The notes under the pieces: model-generated | Seen by the model: only the letters and a program-made list of their open reading frames with translations | What the model was told of the DNA's origin: nothing | The model's database searches: none | Translations under genes and position numbers: made by a program | Source of the DNA: Flavimobilis massiliensis | Lineage (GTDB): Bacteria; Actinomycetota; Actinomycetes; Actinomycetales; Cellulomonadaceae | Direction: 5' to 3' | NCBI RefSeq assembly: GCF_900240335.1 | Contig: NZ_LT964979.1 | Span: forward strand, 1,798,001 to 1,862,000 | Length of the DNA: 64,000 nucleotides | Shown here: positions 6,884 through 16,561 of the stretch, piece by piece | How positions within the stretch are numbered: position 1 is the first letter of the stretch | Layout of the letters: each line of letters begins with the position of its first letter

Positions 6884-9331
6884 ATGTCTGCCACGCGCCC
6901 TGCCGCCCGTCAGGTCACCGTCCTCCAGGCTCTTGGTCTTCTCGTGACGTTCGTGCTCCTCGCCGGGGTCGGCGGCCTGCTCACTGCTGGCCTCGTCCTG
7001 CCCGCCGCCGCGGGCGCGAGCGCGATGACGAACACCGCGACGAAGCTCTTCGACGAGCTGCCCACGGAGCTCGAGCCTGGTGAACCGTCCCAGGCGTCGC
7101 ACATCTACGCGGCGAACGGCAAGCTGCTCGCGACGTTCTACGCGGAGAACCGCACGGTCGTCGACCTCGACGAGATCTCCATGGCCATGCAGAACGCCGT
7201 CATCGCGATCGAGGACAAGCGCTTCTTCGCCCACGGCGGCGTCGACGTCGAGGGCATGGCGCGTGCGCTCGTCCTCAACGCGACGACGGGCAGCAAGCAG
7301 GGCGCGTCGACACTCACGCAGCAGTACGTCAAGAACGTGCTCATCGAGGAGGCGAACCGTCAGGGTGACAAGCTCGGCGTCGCGGCCGCGCGCGAGGGCA
7401 CGAACGAGCGCAAGCTCCGGGAGGCGAAGCTCGCGATCGCGATCGAGGACCGCATGTCGAAGCTCGAGATCCTCGAGGCGTACCTCAACATCGCCCAGTT
7501 CGGCGTCTCCGTCTACGGCGTCGAGGCCGCCGCGAGCTACTACTTCGGCACGTCGGCCGCGGAGCTCACGCCCGTCCAGGCCGCGACGATCGCCGGCATC
7601 ACGAAGGCGCCCGCGAAGTACGACCCGGAGCGCAACCCGGAGAACGCCGAGGCCCGCCGCAACATCGTGCTCCGCGAGATGTACACGCAGGGCTACATCA
7701 CGAAGGCCGAGTACGACGAGGCCCGCGCGCTGAAGATCGCAGACACCCTGAAGATCACGCCGACGAAGCGCAACTGCGAGGCCGCGGGCGGTGCCGCGTA
7801 CTTCTGCGACTACGTCACGAAGGTCATCCTCAGCAACGAGGCGTTCGGCACGACGCAGTCCGAGCGCGACGACCTCCTCTACCGCGGCGGGCTCGAGATC
7901 CACACGACGATCGACCTCGACCTCCAGAAGATCGCCAACAAGGAGCTGCGCAACACGATCCCGACGAAGGACGCCTCGGGCCTCGGCACCGCGATGTCCG
8001 TCGTCGAGCCCGGCACGGGCAAGATCCTCGCGATGGCGCAGAACCGCACGTACGTCGCCGACCCGGAGGCCGTCGGCCCGGGCAAGACGTCCATCAACTA
8101 CAACACCGACCAGAAGCACGGCGGCTCGCGCGGGTTCCAGGCGGGTTCGACGTTCAAGGCGTTCACGCTCACCGAGTGGCTGCGTGAGGGGAAGCCCCTC
8201 AACGCGTCCGTGAGCGCGACGAAGACGATGTGGCCGGGCTCGACGTGGCGGGCGTCGTGCATCGACAACTACCGCTACGTCGGTGAGTACGGCCCGGGCA
8301 ACTCCGACGGTCGCGCGAGCGGGCAGACGAGCGTTCTGCGCGCGACCGCGTTCTCCGTCAACACGGCGTTCGTCGCGATGGAGGGTCAGCTCGACCTGTG
8401 CGGCGTCGCCGACTCGGCGTACCTCGCCGGATTCCGTCCGTCGCTCGCTCTCGAGCGCGACGACCCGCCGTCGGACGACAACGGCGTCGAGGTCACCCCG
8501 TCGATGACGCTCGGCACGCAGAACACGTCGCCGCTCGCCATGGCGAACGCGTACGCGACGTTCGCGTCGGGCGGCACGTACTGCGACCCGGTCGCGATCA
8601 CGCAGATCCTCACGGCCTCGGGCGAGGAGCTTCCCGTGCCGCAGGCGAACTGCCGCACGACGCTCGACGCCGAGGTTGCCCACGGCGTCACGTACGCGCT
8701 GCAGAAGGTCCTCACCGAGGGTGGCGCGACGCGCGCACGTCTCGCGGGCGGTCGCGTCGCCGCCGGCAAGACGGGGACGGCCCAGCTCAACCGTCACACG
8801 TGGTTCATCGGCTACACGCCGCAGCTCGCGACCGCCGTGTGGATCGGCAACCCGGACCGTGACACGTCGATGCAGTACATCCGCATCAATGGTGTGCCGT
8901 ACTCGTACGTCTACGGCTCGACGCTCGCCGCGCCGACGTGGAAGCGGTTCATGGACCAGGCCCTCGAGGGCAAGCCGAACGTCGCCTTCCCGGACCCGAC
9001 GACGAAGACGATCCACGGGGAACGCGTGCCGGTCCCGTGGGTCGGCGGGCGCTCGGTCGCGGACGCGACGAAGATCCTCAACGAGGCCGGGTTCTCTGTC
9101 GTCGTCAACCCGGCGCAGGTGCCGTCGTCCTACCCGCGCGGCACCGTCGCGAACACGAACCCATCCGGCACGACGACCGCGGGCTCGACGATCACCCTCA
9201 ACATCTCGAGCGGCGAGCCTGTGCGGACCGACAACGAGGACGACCGGGACGACGAGAAGGACAAGAAGAAGGACAAGAAGAAGGAACGACGTTCGCGGCC
9301 GGGCCGAGGGAATGCCGACACCGATGACTGA
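6884..9331 (+). CDS. Class A penicillin-binding protein with PASTA domain
   Basis: This 815-residue bifunctional cell-wall synthase corresponds to mycobacterial PonA2 by neighbourhood and architecture. A short cytoplasmic tail precedes one membrane anchor (about residues 13-42). The GT51 glycosyltransferase has AIEDKRFFAHGG with catalytic Glu110 and STLTQQYVKN. The transpeptidase has Ser422 and Lys425 in STFK, the SVN triad at 491-493 and KTG at 629-631. One PASTA domain spans about 715-778. The tail is a run of Asp and Lys and then Arg/Gly, possibly disordered. A TACCCT box seven bases before the ATG suggests a nearly leaderless message. The next gene overlaps its 3' end. Confidence 0.95.
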   Translation: MSATRPAARQVTVLQALGLLVTFVLLAGVGGLLTAGLVLPAAAGASAMTNTATKLFDELPTELEPGEPSQASHIYAANGKLLATFYAENRTVVDLDEISMAMQNAVIAIEDKRFFAHGGVDVEGMARALVLNATTGSKQGASTLTQQYVKNVLIEEANRQGDKLGVAAAREGTNERKLREAKLAIAIEDRMSKLEILEAYLNIAQFGVSVYGVEAAASYYFGTSAAELTPVQAATIAGITKAPAKYDPERNPENAEARRNIVLREMYTQGYITKAEYDEARALKIADTLKITPTKRNCEAAGGAAYFCDYVTKVILSNEAFGTTQSERDDLLYRGGLEIHTTIDLDLQKIANKELRNTIPTKDASGLGTAMSVVEPGTGKILAMAQNRTYVADPEAVGPGKTSINYNTDQKHGGSRGFQAGSTFKAFTLTEWLREGKPLNASVSATKTMWPGSTWRASCIDNYRYVGEYGPGNSDGRASGQTSVLRATAFSVNTAFVAMEGQLDLCGVADSAYLAGFRPSLALERDDPPSDDNGVEVTPSMTLGTQNTSPLAMANAYATFASGGTYCDPVAITQILTASGEELPVPQANCRTTLDAEVAHGVTYALQKVLTEGGATRARLAGGRVAAGKTGTAQLNRHTWFIGYTPQLATAVWIGNPDRDTSMQYIRINGVPYSYVYGSTLAAPTWKRFMDQALEGKPNVAFPDPTTKTIHGERVPVPWVGGRSVADATKILNEAGFSVVVNPAQVPSSYPRGTVANTNPSGTTTAGSTITLNISSGEPVRTDNEDDRDDEKDKKKDKKKERRSRPGRGNADTDD

Positions 9332-10250
9332 GCTGCGCAAGGCCGTCGGGCTCACAGCCCTCGCGGGGGCGGGCGCGCTCGCCTGGGCCCGGCTCGAGGC
9401 CGAGGCGTTCACCGTGCGGCACGTCACTGTGCCCGTCCTGCCGCCGGGGTCGTCGCCGCTGCGGGTGCTGCACGCATCCGACCTTCACCTCACGCCGTCG
9501 CAGCAGCGCAAAATCGCGTGGGTCCGGGCGCTCGCGGAGCTCGAGCCGGACCTCGTCGTCACGACGGGCGACAACTTCGCACACGTCGACGCGCTCGAGC
9601 CGCTCATGGTCGCGCTCGGGCCGCTCACGGCCTTCCCGGGTGTCTTCGTCATGGGGTCGAACGACTACTTCTCGCCGCTCGCGAAGAACCCGGCACGCTA
9701 CCTCATGCCGTCGTCGCGTCGGCCTCAGACCGAGGTCGCGCGGGAGCCGGACCTGCCGACCGCGGCGTTCGCAGCGCGCCTCACGGACGCGGGCTGGCTG
9801 GATCTCGACAACGCGCGGGCGCGCCTGCACGTGGGCGGACTCGACGTCGCGTTCGTGGGGCTCGACGACCCGCACATCGCACGGGACCGCCTGCCGGCCC
9901 CGGACGCGGCCGTGACCGACGGCGCCGACCTGCGCCTCGGGGTCGTCCACGCACCGTACGTACGTGCGCTCGACGCCCTGCGCGCCGACGGCGCCGAGGC
10001 GATCATCGCGGGGCACACGCACGGCGGGCAGCTGTGCCTCCCGGGCTTCGGGGCGCTCGTGACGAACTGCGACCTCGACCGGGGTCGCGCAAGCGGTCTG
10101 CACGGCTGGCCGGGCCCTCGCCCGGACGAGTTCGGCGGGCACGACTCGGCGTGGCTGCACGTGTCGAACGGCGTGGGGACGAGCCCCTACACGCCGTTCC
10201 GGTTTGCGTGCCGGCCGTCGGCGACGCTCCTGACGTTCGTCGCGCGGTGA
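9324..10250 (+). CDS. Membrane-anchored calcineurin-like metallophosphoesterase
   Basis: The protein of about 308 residues has the metallophosphoesterase metal-site series: LHASDLHLTP, TTGDNF, MGSNDYF (an NxD variant of the usual GNHD), GVVHAPY and AGHTHGGQLCLPG. A hydrophobic N-terminal segment suggests a membrane anchor. It is like YkuE/YaeI proteins and mycobacterial Rv3683, which also follows a PASTA PBP gene. The substrate is unknown. Two starts are possible, ATG 9312 or ATG 9324; I use 9324, which overlaps the PBP stop by eight bases. The replacement of the usual GNHD histidine by Ser-Asn-Asp is worth noting but occurs in this subfamily. Confidence 0.85.
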   Translation: MTELRKAVGLTALAGAGALAWARLEAEAFTVRHVTVPVLPPGSSPLRVLHASDLHLTPSQQRKIAWVRALAELEPDLVVTTGDNFAHVDALEPLMVALGPLTAFPGVFVMGSNDYFSPLAKNPARYLMPSSRRPQTEVAREPDLPTAAFAARLTDAGWLDLDNARARLHVGGLDVAFVGLDDPHIARDRLPAPDAAVTDGADLRLGVVHAPYVRALDALRADGAEAIIAGHTHGGQLCLPGFGALVTNCDLDRGRASGLHGWPGPRPDEFGGHDSAWLHVSNGVGTSPYTPFRFACRPSATLLTFVAR

Positions 10251-10343
10251 GGTCGCCGGTTCGTCAACCGCAGGATTCCGCCGGTTTCGTGTTGGGGCAC
10301 TGCGTCCGATAGCATAGGCGAGGTTCGTTCACGGACGGACCAC

Positions 10344-10420
<77 letters not shown>

Positions 10421-10427
10421 CCAGAGA

Positions 10428-10469
10428 GACCCTCCGACCAGCGGAAACGCTGAGGTCGGAGGGTCTTTT
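10428..10469 (+). terminator. Rho-independent terminator after tRNA-Pro
   Basis: GACCCTCCGACC pairs perfectly with GGTCGGAGGGTC, followed by TTTT. It ends the tRNA-Pro transcript. Confidence 0.88.
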
Positions 10470-10525
10470 GCTCTCCCCAGCGGGTGCAGCACGCGCAGCG
10501 TGCCGGTCGAGCGCAGCCCGCACCT

Positions 10526-10582
10526 CCCCGACTCGTAGGCCCCCGACACACTCCGACGGTGCTCCAGCACGACGAGTCGGAC
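10526..10582. repeat. Dispersed palindromic repeat, copy A (diverged)
   Basis: The element opens with CCCCGACTCGTAGG and closes with CGACGAGTCGG, enclosing a GTGCTCCAGCAC hairpin. It is the most diverged of four related copies in the window (others at 18541, 18588 and 55698). It lies just beyond the tRNA-Pro terminator. Confidence 0.7.
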
Positions 10583-10586
10583 ACAG

Positions 10587-10629
10587 CAAGGCCCTCCCGC
10601 CAGCCGCGGGTGCTGGGGGGAGGGCCTTG
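10587..10629 (-). terminator. Terminator of the oligosaccharide operon
   Basis: CAAGGCCCTCCC and GGGAGGGCCTTG form a 12-bp perfect stem starting ten bases beyond the GH3 stop codon on the minus strand. There is only a short T tract. Confidence 0.75.
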
Positions 10630-10638
10630 GCGTGGGTG

Positions 10639-12867
10639 CTACTTCACCGTGAAGCCGGCGCGCAGCAGCACCTCGTCACGGGACGACGGGCCGACGAGCA
10701 GCTCGAACGCGCCCGGCTCGACGATCCGTCGACCGTCGGCGTCGACGATCGTGCACGCCGACGCGGGGATCTCGAGCTCGACGACGACGGACTCTCCCGG
10801 AGCGACCGACACCTGGCGGTAGCCCTTGAGCTCCTTGTCCGCCCAGCTCACTGACGTCACGACGTCGGACACGTACACCTGGACCGTCTCGAGCGACGGC
10901 CGCGCGCCGGTGTTCGTGAGCGTCACGCGTGCGCGCACGTGGTCGGCCGCGGACACCACGGGCGTCTCGACGACGAGGTCGGAGTACTCGACCGTCGTGT
11001 AGGAGAGTCCCTCGCCGAACGCCCACGCGGGCGACTGCGTGAGGTCCGCGTACCGGTCGCCGTGCTGGCCACGGATCTGGTTGTAGTACGTCGGCTGCTG
11101 CCCGACGTGCCGCGCGAACGTGATCGGCAGGCGACCCGACGGCTCGGTGAGACCGTAGACGATCTCGGCGAGCGCACGCCCGCCCTGCATGCCCGGGCTC
11201 GCCGCCCACACGACCGCAGCCGCGTCCGCGACCGACGGCGGCAGGACGAGCGGCTTGCTCGCGAGGAGCACGACGACGACGGGCTTGCCCGTCGCGATGA
11301 CCGCGTCGAGCAGCGCGACCTGACCTCCGATGGGCTCGAGCGTCGCCGTCGAGCGGCCCTCACCGACGAGCTCGATGCGGTCGCCGACGACCGCGACGAC
11401 GACGTCGGACGCCTCGGCCGCAGCGACAGCCGCGGCGAGTTCCGCCTCGTCGACCGGCGCGGACGCGACGACCGGCGGACGCGGCTGCCCGTCGGGGAAC
11501 GTCTCGCCCGCAGGGTTGGTGACGAGCTCGAGGATGTCCGCGCCCCGGACGTACGTCACGTCGGAGCCCTCGGGGGCGAGCGCCCGCAGCCCGTCGAGGA
11601 CGGTCGTGATCATCTCGCGCGGGTGGCCGTCGGGCAGCCAGTCGACCTGCCCCGACGACCCGGCCCAATCTCCGAGCTGCGTCTGCGCGTCGTCAGCGAG
11701 GGGGCCGACGACGGCGATGCGGGCGGGCACGTCCGCGGCGAGCGGGAGCGTGCCGTCGTTCTCGAGGAGCACGAGCGACCTGCGCGCGACCTCGAGATTG
11801 AGGTCCGCGTGCGAGCCGATGACGGCCTCGATGCGCTCGTCGGACGGGCGCCGCGGGTTCTCGAACAGCCCGAGCTCGAACTTCAGCGTGAGGATGCGCG
11901 CGACGGCCGCGTCAAGGTCCTTCTCCTCGAGCAGGCCCTGCGCGATCGCGTCGAGCGCCCCCTCGTAGAAGCCGGGCGTCGTCATCACCATGTCGTTGCC
12001 GGCCTTGACCGCGGCCGCAGCCGCGTGCATGAGGTCGGGCTGGACCTTCTGCTCCCACACCATGCGGCCGACGTTGTCCCAGTCGGTGATGAGCATGCCG
12101 GTGTAGTCCCACTCGCCGCGCAGGACGTCGGTGAGCAGCCAGTCGTTCACCGTGATCGGCACGCCGTCCGTCGTCTGGTAGCCGAGCATGAACGTCCGGC
12201 AGCCCTCGCGGGCGACCCGCTCGAACGGCGGCAGGAACCACGAGCGCAGCTTGCGGCGCGAGATGTCGGCCTCGGACGCGTCGCGCCCGCCCTGCGTCTC
12301 GGAGTAGCCGGCGAAGTGCTTGGCAGTCGCGAGGATCGCGGTCTCGTCGGTGAGGCCCTCGCCCTGGTAGCCGCGGACCATCGCGGACGCGAGCTCGCCG
12401 ATGAGGAACGGGTCCTCACCGAAGGTCTCGTCGACACGGCCCCAGCGCAGGTCACGGGCGATGCACAGCACGGGTGAGAACGTCCAGTGCATGCCGGTGG
12501 CTGCGGCCTCGACGGCCGTCGCGCGCGCCATGCGCTCGATGAGCTCCGCGTCCCAGGACGCAGCCATGCCGAGCTGCGTCGGGTAGATCGTCGCGCCCTC
12601 GTAGAACGAGTGCCCGTGGATGACGTCCTCGCCGACGAGCAGCGGGATCCTCAGCCGCGTCCGTGCCGTGAGGTCGTGCGCCTCACGGACGCGTTCGGGC
12701 GAGGTGTGGAGGATCGAGCCGACGTGCTTGTCGAGGATGTGCTCCTGCACGCCGTCGCGGGCGTCGAGCTGCATCATCTGGCCGACCTTCTCCTCGACGG
12801 TCATGCGGTCCAGGAGGTCGGCGACACGGTCAGCGACCGGAAGCTCGGGATTGAGGTAGGGATCCAT
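10639..12867 (-). CDS. GH3 family beta-glucosidase (cytoplasmic)
   Basis: The 742-residue enzyme has the GH3 (beta/alpha)8 domain, the alpha/beta sandwich and a C-terminal fibronectin-III-like domain. Nucleophile Asp262 lies in LITDWDNV; KHFAGYSETQGGRDAS and DLRWGRVDETFGEDP are substrate-pocket motifs. A Glu in the sandwich domain near VGEGRSTATLEP is a candidate acid/base. No signal peptide is seen, so it should act inside the cell on imported oligosaccharides. It is last in an operon with a peptide/oligosaccharide ABC transporter, three bases after the permease stop. Beta-glucosidase is the likeliest activity; beta-xylosidase cannot be excluded. I chose ATG 12867; the longer frame reads into the permease gene. 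Confidence 0.9.
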   Translation of the reverse strand: MDPYLNPELPVADRVADLLDRMTVEEKVGQMMQLDARDGVQEHILDKHVGSILHTSPERVREAHDLTARTRLRIPLLVGEDVIHGHSFYEGATIYPTQLGMAASWDAELIERMARATAVEAAATGMHWTFSPVLCIARDLRWGRVDETFGEDPFLIGELASAMVRGYQGEGLTDETAILATAKHFAGYSETQGGRDASEADISRRKLRSWFLPPFERVAREGCRTFMLGYQTTDGVPITVNDWLLTDVLRGEWDYTGMLITDWDNVGRMVWEQKVQPDLMHAAAAAVKAGNDMVMTTPGFYEGALDAIAQGLLEEKDLDAAVARILTLKFELGLFENPRRPSDERIEAVIGSHADLNLEVARRSLVLLENDGTLPLAADVPARIAVVGPLADDAQTQLGDWAGSSGQVDWLPDGHPREMITTVLDGLRALAPEGSDVTYVRGADILELVTNPAGETFPDGQPRPPVVASAPVDEAELAAAVAAAEASDVVVAVVGDRIELVGEGRSTATLEPIGGQVALLDAVIATGKPVVVVLLASKPLVLPPSVADAAAVVWAASPGMQGGRALAEIVYGLTEPSGRLPITFARHVGQQPTYYNQIRGQHGDRYADLTQSPAWAFGEGLSYTTVEYSDLVVETPVVSAADHVRARVTLTNTGARPSLETVQVYVSDVVTSVSWADKELKGYRQVSVAPGESVVVELEIPASACTIVDADGRRIVEPGAFELLVGPSSRDEVLLRAGFTVK

Positions 12868-12869
12868 GG

Positions 12870-13844
12870 TCACTGGTTCTCCATCGAGGGCTGGTGGGCG
12901 CGGACGACGGTCACAGCGTTGGTGACGTCGAGCCCCTTCTTCTTCATGGCGCGGGCACGCTCGCCCGCCGACCGCAGACGCGGGTTGACGTACTCGTCGA
13001 TGCCGAAGTTCAGCAGCGCAAGTGCGACGCCGATCGCGGCGATGCACAGGCCCGGCGGCAGGTACCACCACCACTGGTTCTGGACGAACGCTCCCTGGGC
13101 CGACGCCCAGTTGAGGATCGTGCCCCAGTTGTAGGCGTTCACCGGGATGACGCCGATGTACGAGAGGGTCGTGAGGCCGAGGATGGCCGCCGTGACCGAG
13201 CCGACGAACGACGAGGCGATGATCGCCATGAGGTTCGGCAGCATCTCGACGCCGATGATCCGGTGGAGCCGCTCACCGTTGAGCTTCGCCGCCTGGACGA
13301 AGTCACGGTTGCGCAGCGACATCGTCTGCGCCCGCAGGACGCGTGCACCCCACCCCCAGCCGAGGAGTCCGAGGACTGCGGCGATGAGCCACAACGGCGG
13401 GTTGGTGAACTGCGAGGCGATGATGATGAGGATGGGGATGCCGGGGATGACGAGGAAGACGTTCGCAAGGGCGGAGAGCGCCTCGGACCGCCAGCCCGAG
13501 AGATAGCCGGCGAGGACGCCGACGACAATCGCGATGGTCATCGCGATGAGCGCGGTGAGCGCCCCGACGATGACGACACCGCGCGTGCCATAGATGACCT
13601 GGCTGAGGACGTCCTCGCCGAGGTGCGTCGTGCCGAGCCAGTGCTCCGCCGACGGCGGCTGCAGGCGCGCCCGCGGGTTGATCTGGGTGGGCGAGAACGG
13701 CGCGAGCTGCTCGGCGAAGATCGCGACGAGGACGAACGCCATGAGGATCGAGAGTCCCGCGATCGACTTGCCGTTGCGGAACATCGCGAACGCCGCGCCG
13801 AACTTCGTGACGCGCTGACGAAGGTTGTGCTGGTTGCTGGACAT
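12870..13844 (-). CDS. ABC transporter permease, OppC/DppC type
   Basis: The 324-residue inner-membrane protein begins with a cytoplasmic tail and one helix (FRNGKSIAGLSILMAF), then the OppC N-terminal motif ending HWLGTTHLGEDVLSQVIYG, followed by about five helices. The cytoplasmic EAA-like coupling loop is NRDFVQAAKLNGERLHRIIGVEMLPNL-like, present as DFVQAAKLNGERLHRII and EMLPNLM. It pairs with the OppB-type permease four bases upstream. With the GH3 enzyme downstream, the cargo is probably beta-linked oligosaccharide rather than peptide; Opp-type systems for cello-oligosaccharides are known. Substrate is inferred from context only. Confidence 0.88.
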   Translation of the reverse strand: MSSNQHNLRQRVTKFGAAFAMFRNGKSIAGLSILMAFVLVAIFAEQLAPFSPTQINPRARLQPPSAEHWLGTTHLGEDVLSQVIYGTRGVVIVGALTALIAMTIAIVVGVLAGYLSGWRSEALSALANVFLVIPGIPILIIIASQFTNPPLWLIAAVLGLLGWGWGARVLRAQTMSLRNRDFVQAAKLNGERLHRIIGVEMLPNLMAIIASSFVGSVTAAILGLTTLSYIGVIPVNAYNWGTILNWASAQGAFVQNQWWWYLPPGLCIAAIGVALALLNFGIDEYVNPRLRSAGERARAMKKKGLDVTNAVTVVRAHQPSMENQ

Positions 13845-13847
13845 CTC

Positions 13848-14909
13848 TCAGGCCTCCGACTGCCGGGTACGAGGGTCGAGGACCGCGTAGACGATGTCCG
13901 CGACGATGTTCGCGACGAGGACCGCGAGCACGATGACGAGGAAGCCGCCCTGCATGAGGGCGTAGTCCTTGGCGTTCGTCGCGTCGAGGAGCATCTTGCC
14001 GACGCCGGGGTAGGAGAAGACTTGCTCGACGATGATCGCGCCGCCGACGATGAAGCCGATCGACAGGGCGAACGACTGGATCTGCGGGAGGACCGCGTTC
14101 CGTGCGGCATAGCGCCACAGGACGCGACGGTTCGGCATGCCCTTGGCCTGCGCGACGGTGATGTAGTCCTCATCGAGGACCGTGAGCATCATGTTGCGCA
14201 TGCCGAGTATCCACCCGCCGAGCGACGCGATGACGATCGTTGCGAGCGGCAGCGTGCCGTGCTCCATGACGTTGAGGATGAACTCGAGGTTGAAGCCTGG
14301 CTCCTGGCCGACGCCGTAGGCCTTGCCGATGGGGAACCAGCCGAGGCCGACGGAGAACACCGAGATCGCCATGAGGCCGATCCAGAAGTACGGGACCGTC
14401 GAGAGGAACGTCGTGATGGGGATGAGCACGTCGAGGCGCGAGCCTCGCTTCCAGCCGACGTACGCGCCGCCGATCGTGCCGATCGCGACCGCGGCGAGCG
14501 TCGCGAGGCCGATGAGCCCGACCGTCCAGGGCAGGGCGGTCGCGATGACGCCGCTCACGGGCTGGAGGCCGTGCGTGATCGACACGCCGAGGTCCCCGCG
14601 CAGGAGCATCCCGAAGTAGTCGACGTACTGCTCCCACATCGACTTGTCGGAGTCGAGGCCGAGGAGCGCCCGCAGGGCGTCCGCGGCCTCGGGCGAGATC
14701 TCGCGGTTGCGCGCGAGGTAGTTGTCGACGGCGTCGCCCTTCATCATGCGCGGCACGAAGAAGTTGATGGTGAGCGCCGCCCACAGCGTGAAGAGGTAGA
14801 AGCCGGCGCGCTGGCCGAGGAAGCGCCACGGGACCTTGGCACGCGCCCTGGCCGCCTGGGTCGCGGTGGTGCCCTGCGTGACGACCTCTGTCACGTCGGT
14901 CGTGGTCAT
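13848..14909 (-). CDS. ABC transporter permease, OppB/DppB type
   Basis: The 353-residue membrane protein has the OppB order: an N-terminal tail, helix 1 (FYLFTLWAALTINFFVPR), a long external loop including the DYFGMLLRGDLGVSI motif, then five helices. The coupling loop reads DEDYITVAQAKGMPNRRVLWRYAARNAVLPQ, split here as DYITVAQAKGMPNRRV and YAARNAVLPQ. The ATG at 14909 overlaps the stop of the upstream ATPase gene by four bases, which sets the start. It forms the channel with the OppC-type partner encoded downstream. Confidence 0.9.
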   Translation of the reverse strand: MTTTDVTEVVTQGTTATQAARARAKVPWRFLGQRAGFYLFTLWAALTINFFVPRMMKGDAVDNYLARNREISPEAADALRALLGLDSDKSMWEQYVDYFGMLLRGDLGVSITHGLQPVSGVIATALPWTVGLIGLATLAAVAIGTIGGAYVGWKRGSRLDVLIPITTFLSTVPYFWIGLMAISVFSVGLGWFPIGKAYGVGQEPGFNLEFILNVMEHGTLPLATIVIASLGGWILGMRNMMLTVLDEDYITVAQAKGMPNRRVLWRYAARNAVLPQIQSFALSIGFIVGGAIIVEQVFSYPGVGKMLLDATNAKDYALMQGGFLVIVLAVLVANIVADIVYAVLDPRTRQSEA

Positions 14910-15706
14910 GACGCACCTCCTGCGCGCGCAGCGAAGAAGCGCTCCGGATCGGGCGAGGCCCCACGGAGAGCGCGGGTGTAGGGGTCCTGCGGGCACAGGA
15001 TGACGTCGTCGGCCGGACCGTGCTCGACGATGCGTCCCTGGTTGAGGACGATGATCTCGTCGGAGAAGTACCGCGCCGTCGCGAGGTCGTGGGTGATGTA
15101 GAGGACGCCGAGACCGTCCTCGCGGCGGATCTCGGCGAGCAGGTTGAGCACCCCCATGCGCAGCGAGACGTCGAGCATCGAGACGGGCTCGTCGGCGACG
15201 AGCAGCGTCGGCCGCGGTGCGAGCGCGCGTGCGATCGCGACGCGCTGACGCTGGCCGCCGGAGAGCTCGTGCGGACGGCGGTCGATGACGACCGACGGGT
15301 CGAGGTGGACCTTCTCGAGGAGGCGGTGCACCTCCGCCTCGACCTCGTCGGGAGGCACGACCCCGGACAGTGCGAGGGGACGTTCCACGTGGTGCCGGAT
15401 CGAGTGGTACGGGTTGAGCGAGGCGAACGGGTCCTGGAAGACCATCCGCAGCTGCTGCCGGTAGGCGCGCAGCGCCTTCCCGCGCGTCGGGACGGGGGCA
15501 CCGTCGAGCAGCACCTCGCCCTTGGTAGGCCGCTCCATCTGCGTGAGGATCTTCGCGACGGTCGACTTGCCGGAGCCGGACTGGCCGACCATGCCGATGC
15601 ACTGCCCGGTCGTCAGCGTGAACGAGACGTCGGACAGCGCGTCGATCGCGCCAGCTCCACGCACACGGTAGGTCTTCGTGACGTTGCGGACCTCGAGGGT
15701 GCTCAT
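14906..15706 (-). CDS. ABC transporter ATPase, OppF type
   Basis: The 266-residue ATPase has Walker A GQSGSGKST, signature LSGGQRQR, Walker B LLVADEP and the switch histidine in YITHDL. It ends shortly after the Opp/Dpp C-terminal CPQDPYTRAL segment, so its extra C-terminal domain is short. It overlaps both neighbours by four bases. Together with the OppD-type ATPase it powers uptake by the OppB/OppC-type permeases. No iron-sulfur-type cysteine cluster is apparent in the tail. Confidence 0.9.
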   Translation of the reverse strand: MSTLEVRNVTKTYRVRGAGAIDALSDVSFTLTTGQCIGMVGQSGSGKSTVAKILTQMERPTKGEVLLDGAPVPTRGKALRAYRQQLRMVFQDPFASLNPYHSIRHHVERPLALSGVVPPDEVEAEVHRLLEKVHLDPSVVIDRRPHELSGGQRQRVAIARALAPRPTLLVADEPVSMLDVSLRMGVLNLLAEIRREDGLGVLYITHDLATARYFSDEIIVLNQGRIVEHGPADDVILCPQDPYTRALRGASPDPERFFAARAGGAS

Positions 15707-16524
15707 TCGTTCACCTGCTTCTCGGCCGTCAGACGGGGGAAGGACGACAGGAGCTTGCGCGTGTACTCGTGCTGCGGGCGGAACCAGATGTTCTCGGCCG
15801 TGTCCTGCTCGACGATTTCGCCGTCCTTCATGATGGCGATGCGGTCGGAGATCTCGAGGAGCAGCGGCAGGTCGTGCGTGATGAAGACGACCGAGAAGCC
15901 GAAGGCCTCGCGCAGGCTCGTGATCTCGCGGAGGATCTCGCGCTGGACGAGCACGTCAAGCGCCGTCGTCGGCTCGTCCATGACGACGAGCTGAGGGCGC
16001 AGCGCGAGCGCCATGGCGATCATGATGCGCTGCCGCATGCCGCCGGAGAGCTCGTGCGGATAGCTCTTGAGTCGCTGGCCGCCGACCTTGACGATCTCGA
16101 GCAGCTCGACGACGGCGGCGGTGCGCTGCGCCTTCGACATCTGGGGGCGGTGCACCTCGAAGACGTCGGCGAGCTGGGCGCCGATCGTCGCGACCGGGTT
16201 GAGCGCGTTCATCGCCCCCTGGAACACCATGGAGACCTTGTCCCAGCGGAACTTCGTCATCGCGTCGGCCGAGAGGCCGAGGATGTCGACGTTCGTGCCG
16301 TCCGCGTCGTGCCAGACGACCGAGCCGCCAGGGATCGTCGCGGGGGGTCGCAGGAGCCGCTGGATGCCGTAGGCGAGCGTCGTCTTGCCGCACCCGGACT
16401 CGCCGGCGAGCCCGAGGATCTCACCGCGGTAGAGGGTGAGGGAGACGTTCTTCACCGCCTCGACGGGCGGCTCAACCTCGTACACGACGGAGAAGTCGCG
16501 TATCGAGAGCAGTGGTTCTTTCAC
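15703..16524 (-). CDS. ABC transporter ATPase, OppD type
   Basis: The 273-residue protein carries Walker A GESGCGKTT, signature LSGGMRQR, Walker B LVVMDEP and FITHDL. The LNPVATIGAQLADVF segment before the signature is typical of OppD/DppD proteins. I use GTG 16524 (VKEPLLSIRDF) because AAGG lies eight bases upstream; a GTG at 16533 would add three residues. The 92-base gap to the binding-protein gene holds a stem-loop that may lower expression of these distal genes relative to the binding protein. Confidence 0.88.
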   Translation of the reverse strand: MKEPLLSIRDFSVVYEVEPPVEAVKNVSLTLYRGEILGLAGESGCGKTTLAYGIQRLLRPPATIPGGSVVWHDADGTNVDILGLSADAMTKFRWDKVSMVFQGAMNALNPVATIGAQLADVFEVHRPQMSKAQRTAAVVELLEIVKVGGQRLKSYPHELSGGMRQRIMIAMALALRPQLVVMDEPTTALDVLVQREILREITSLREAFGFSVVFITHDLPLLLEISDRIAIMKDGEIVEQDTAENIWFRPQHEYTRKLLSSFPRLTAEKQVNE

Positions 16525-16561
16525 GGGGGTCACCTTCCGGGGGTCGTCGTCCGCGCGACGG

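Noticed and set aside
6398..9427. A 1009-codon minus-strand frame antisense to the PBP gene
   Set aside because: It is a shadow of the GC-rich PBP codons: Arg/Val/Asp-rich, no domain, and the sense frame is a clear PBP.
10283..10297. GTGTTGGGGCAC before tRNA-Pro, shared with the crp promoter
   Set aside because: The 12-base match is short, the outer bases do not extend the palindrome as at crp, and Crp control of this tRNA is unlikely.
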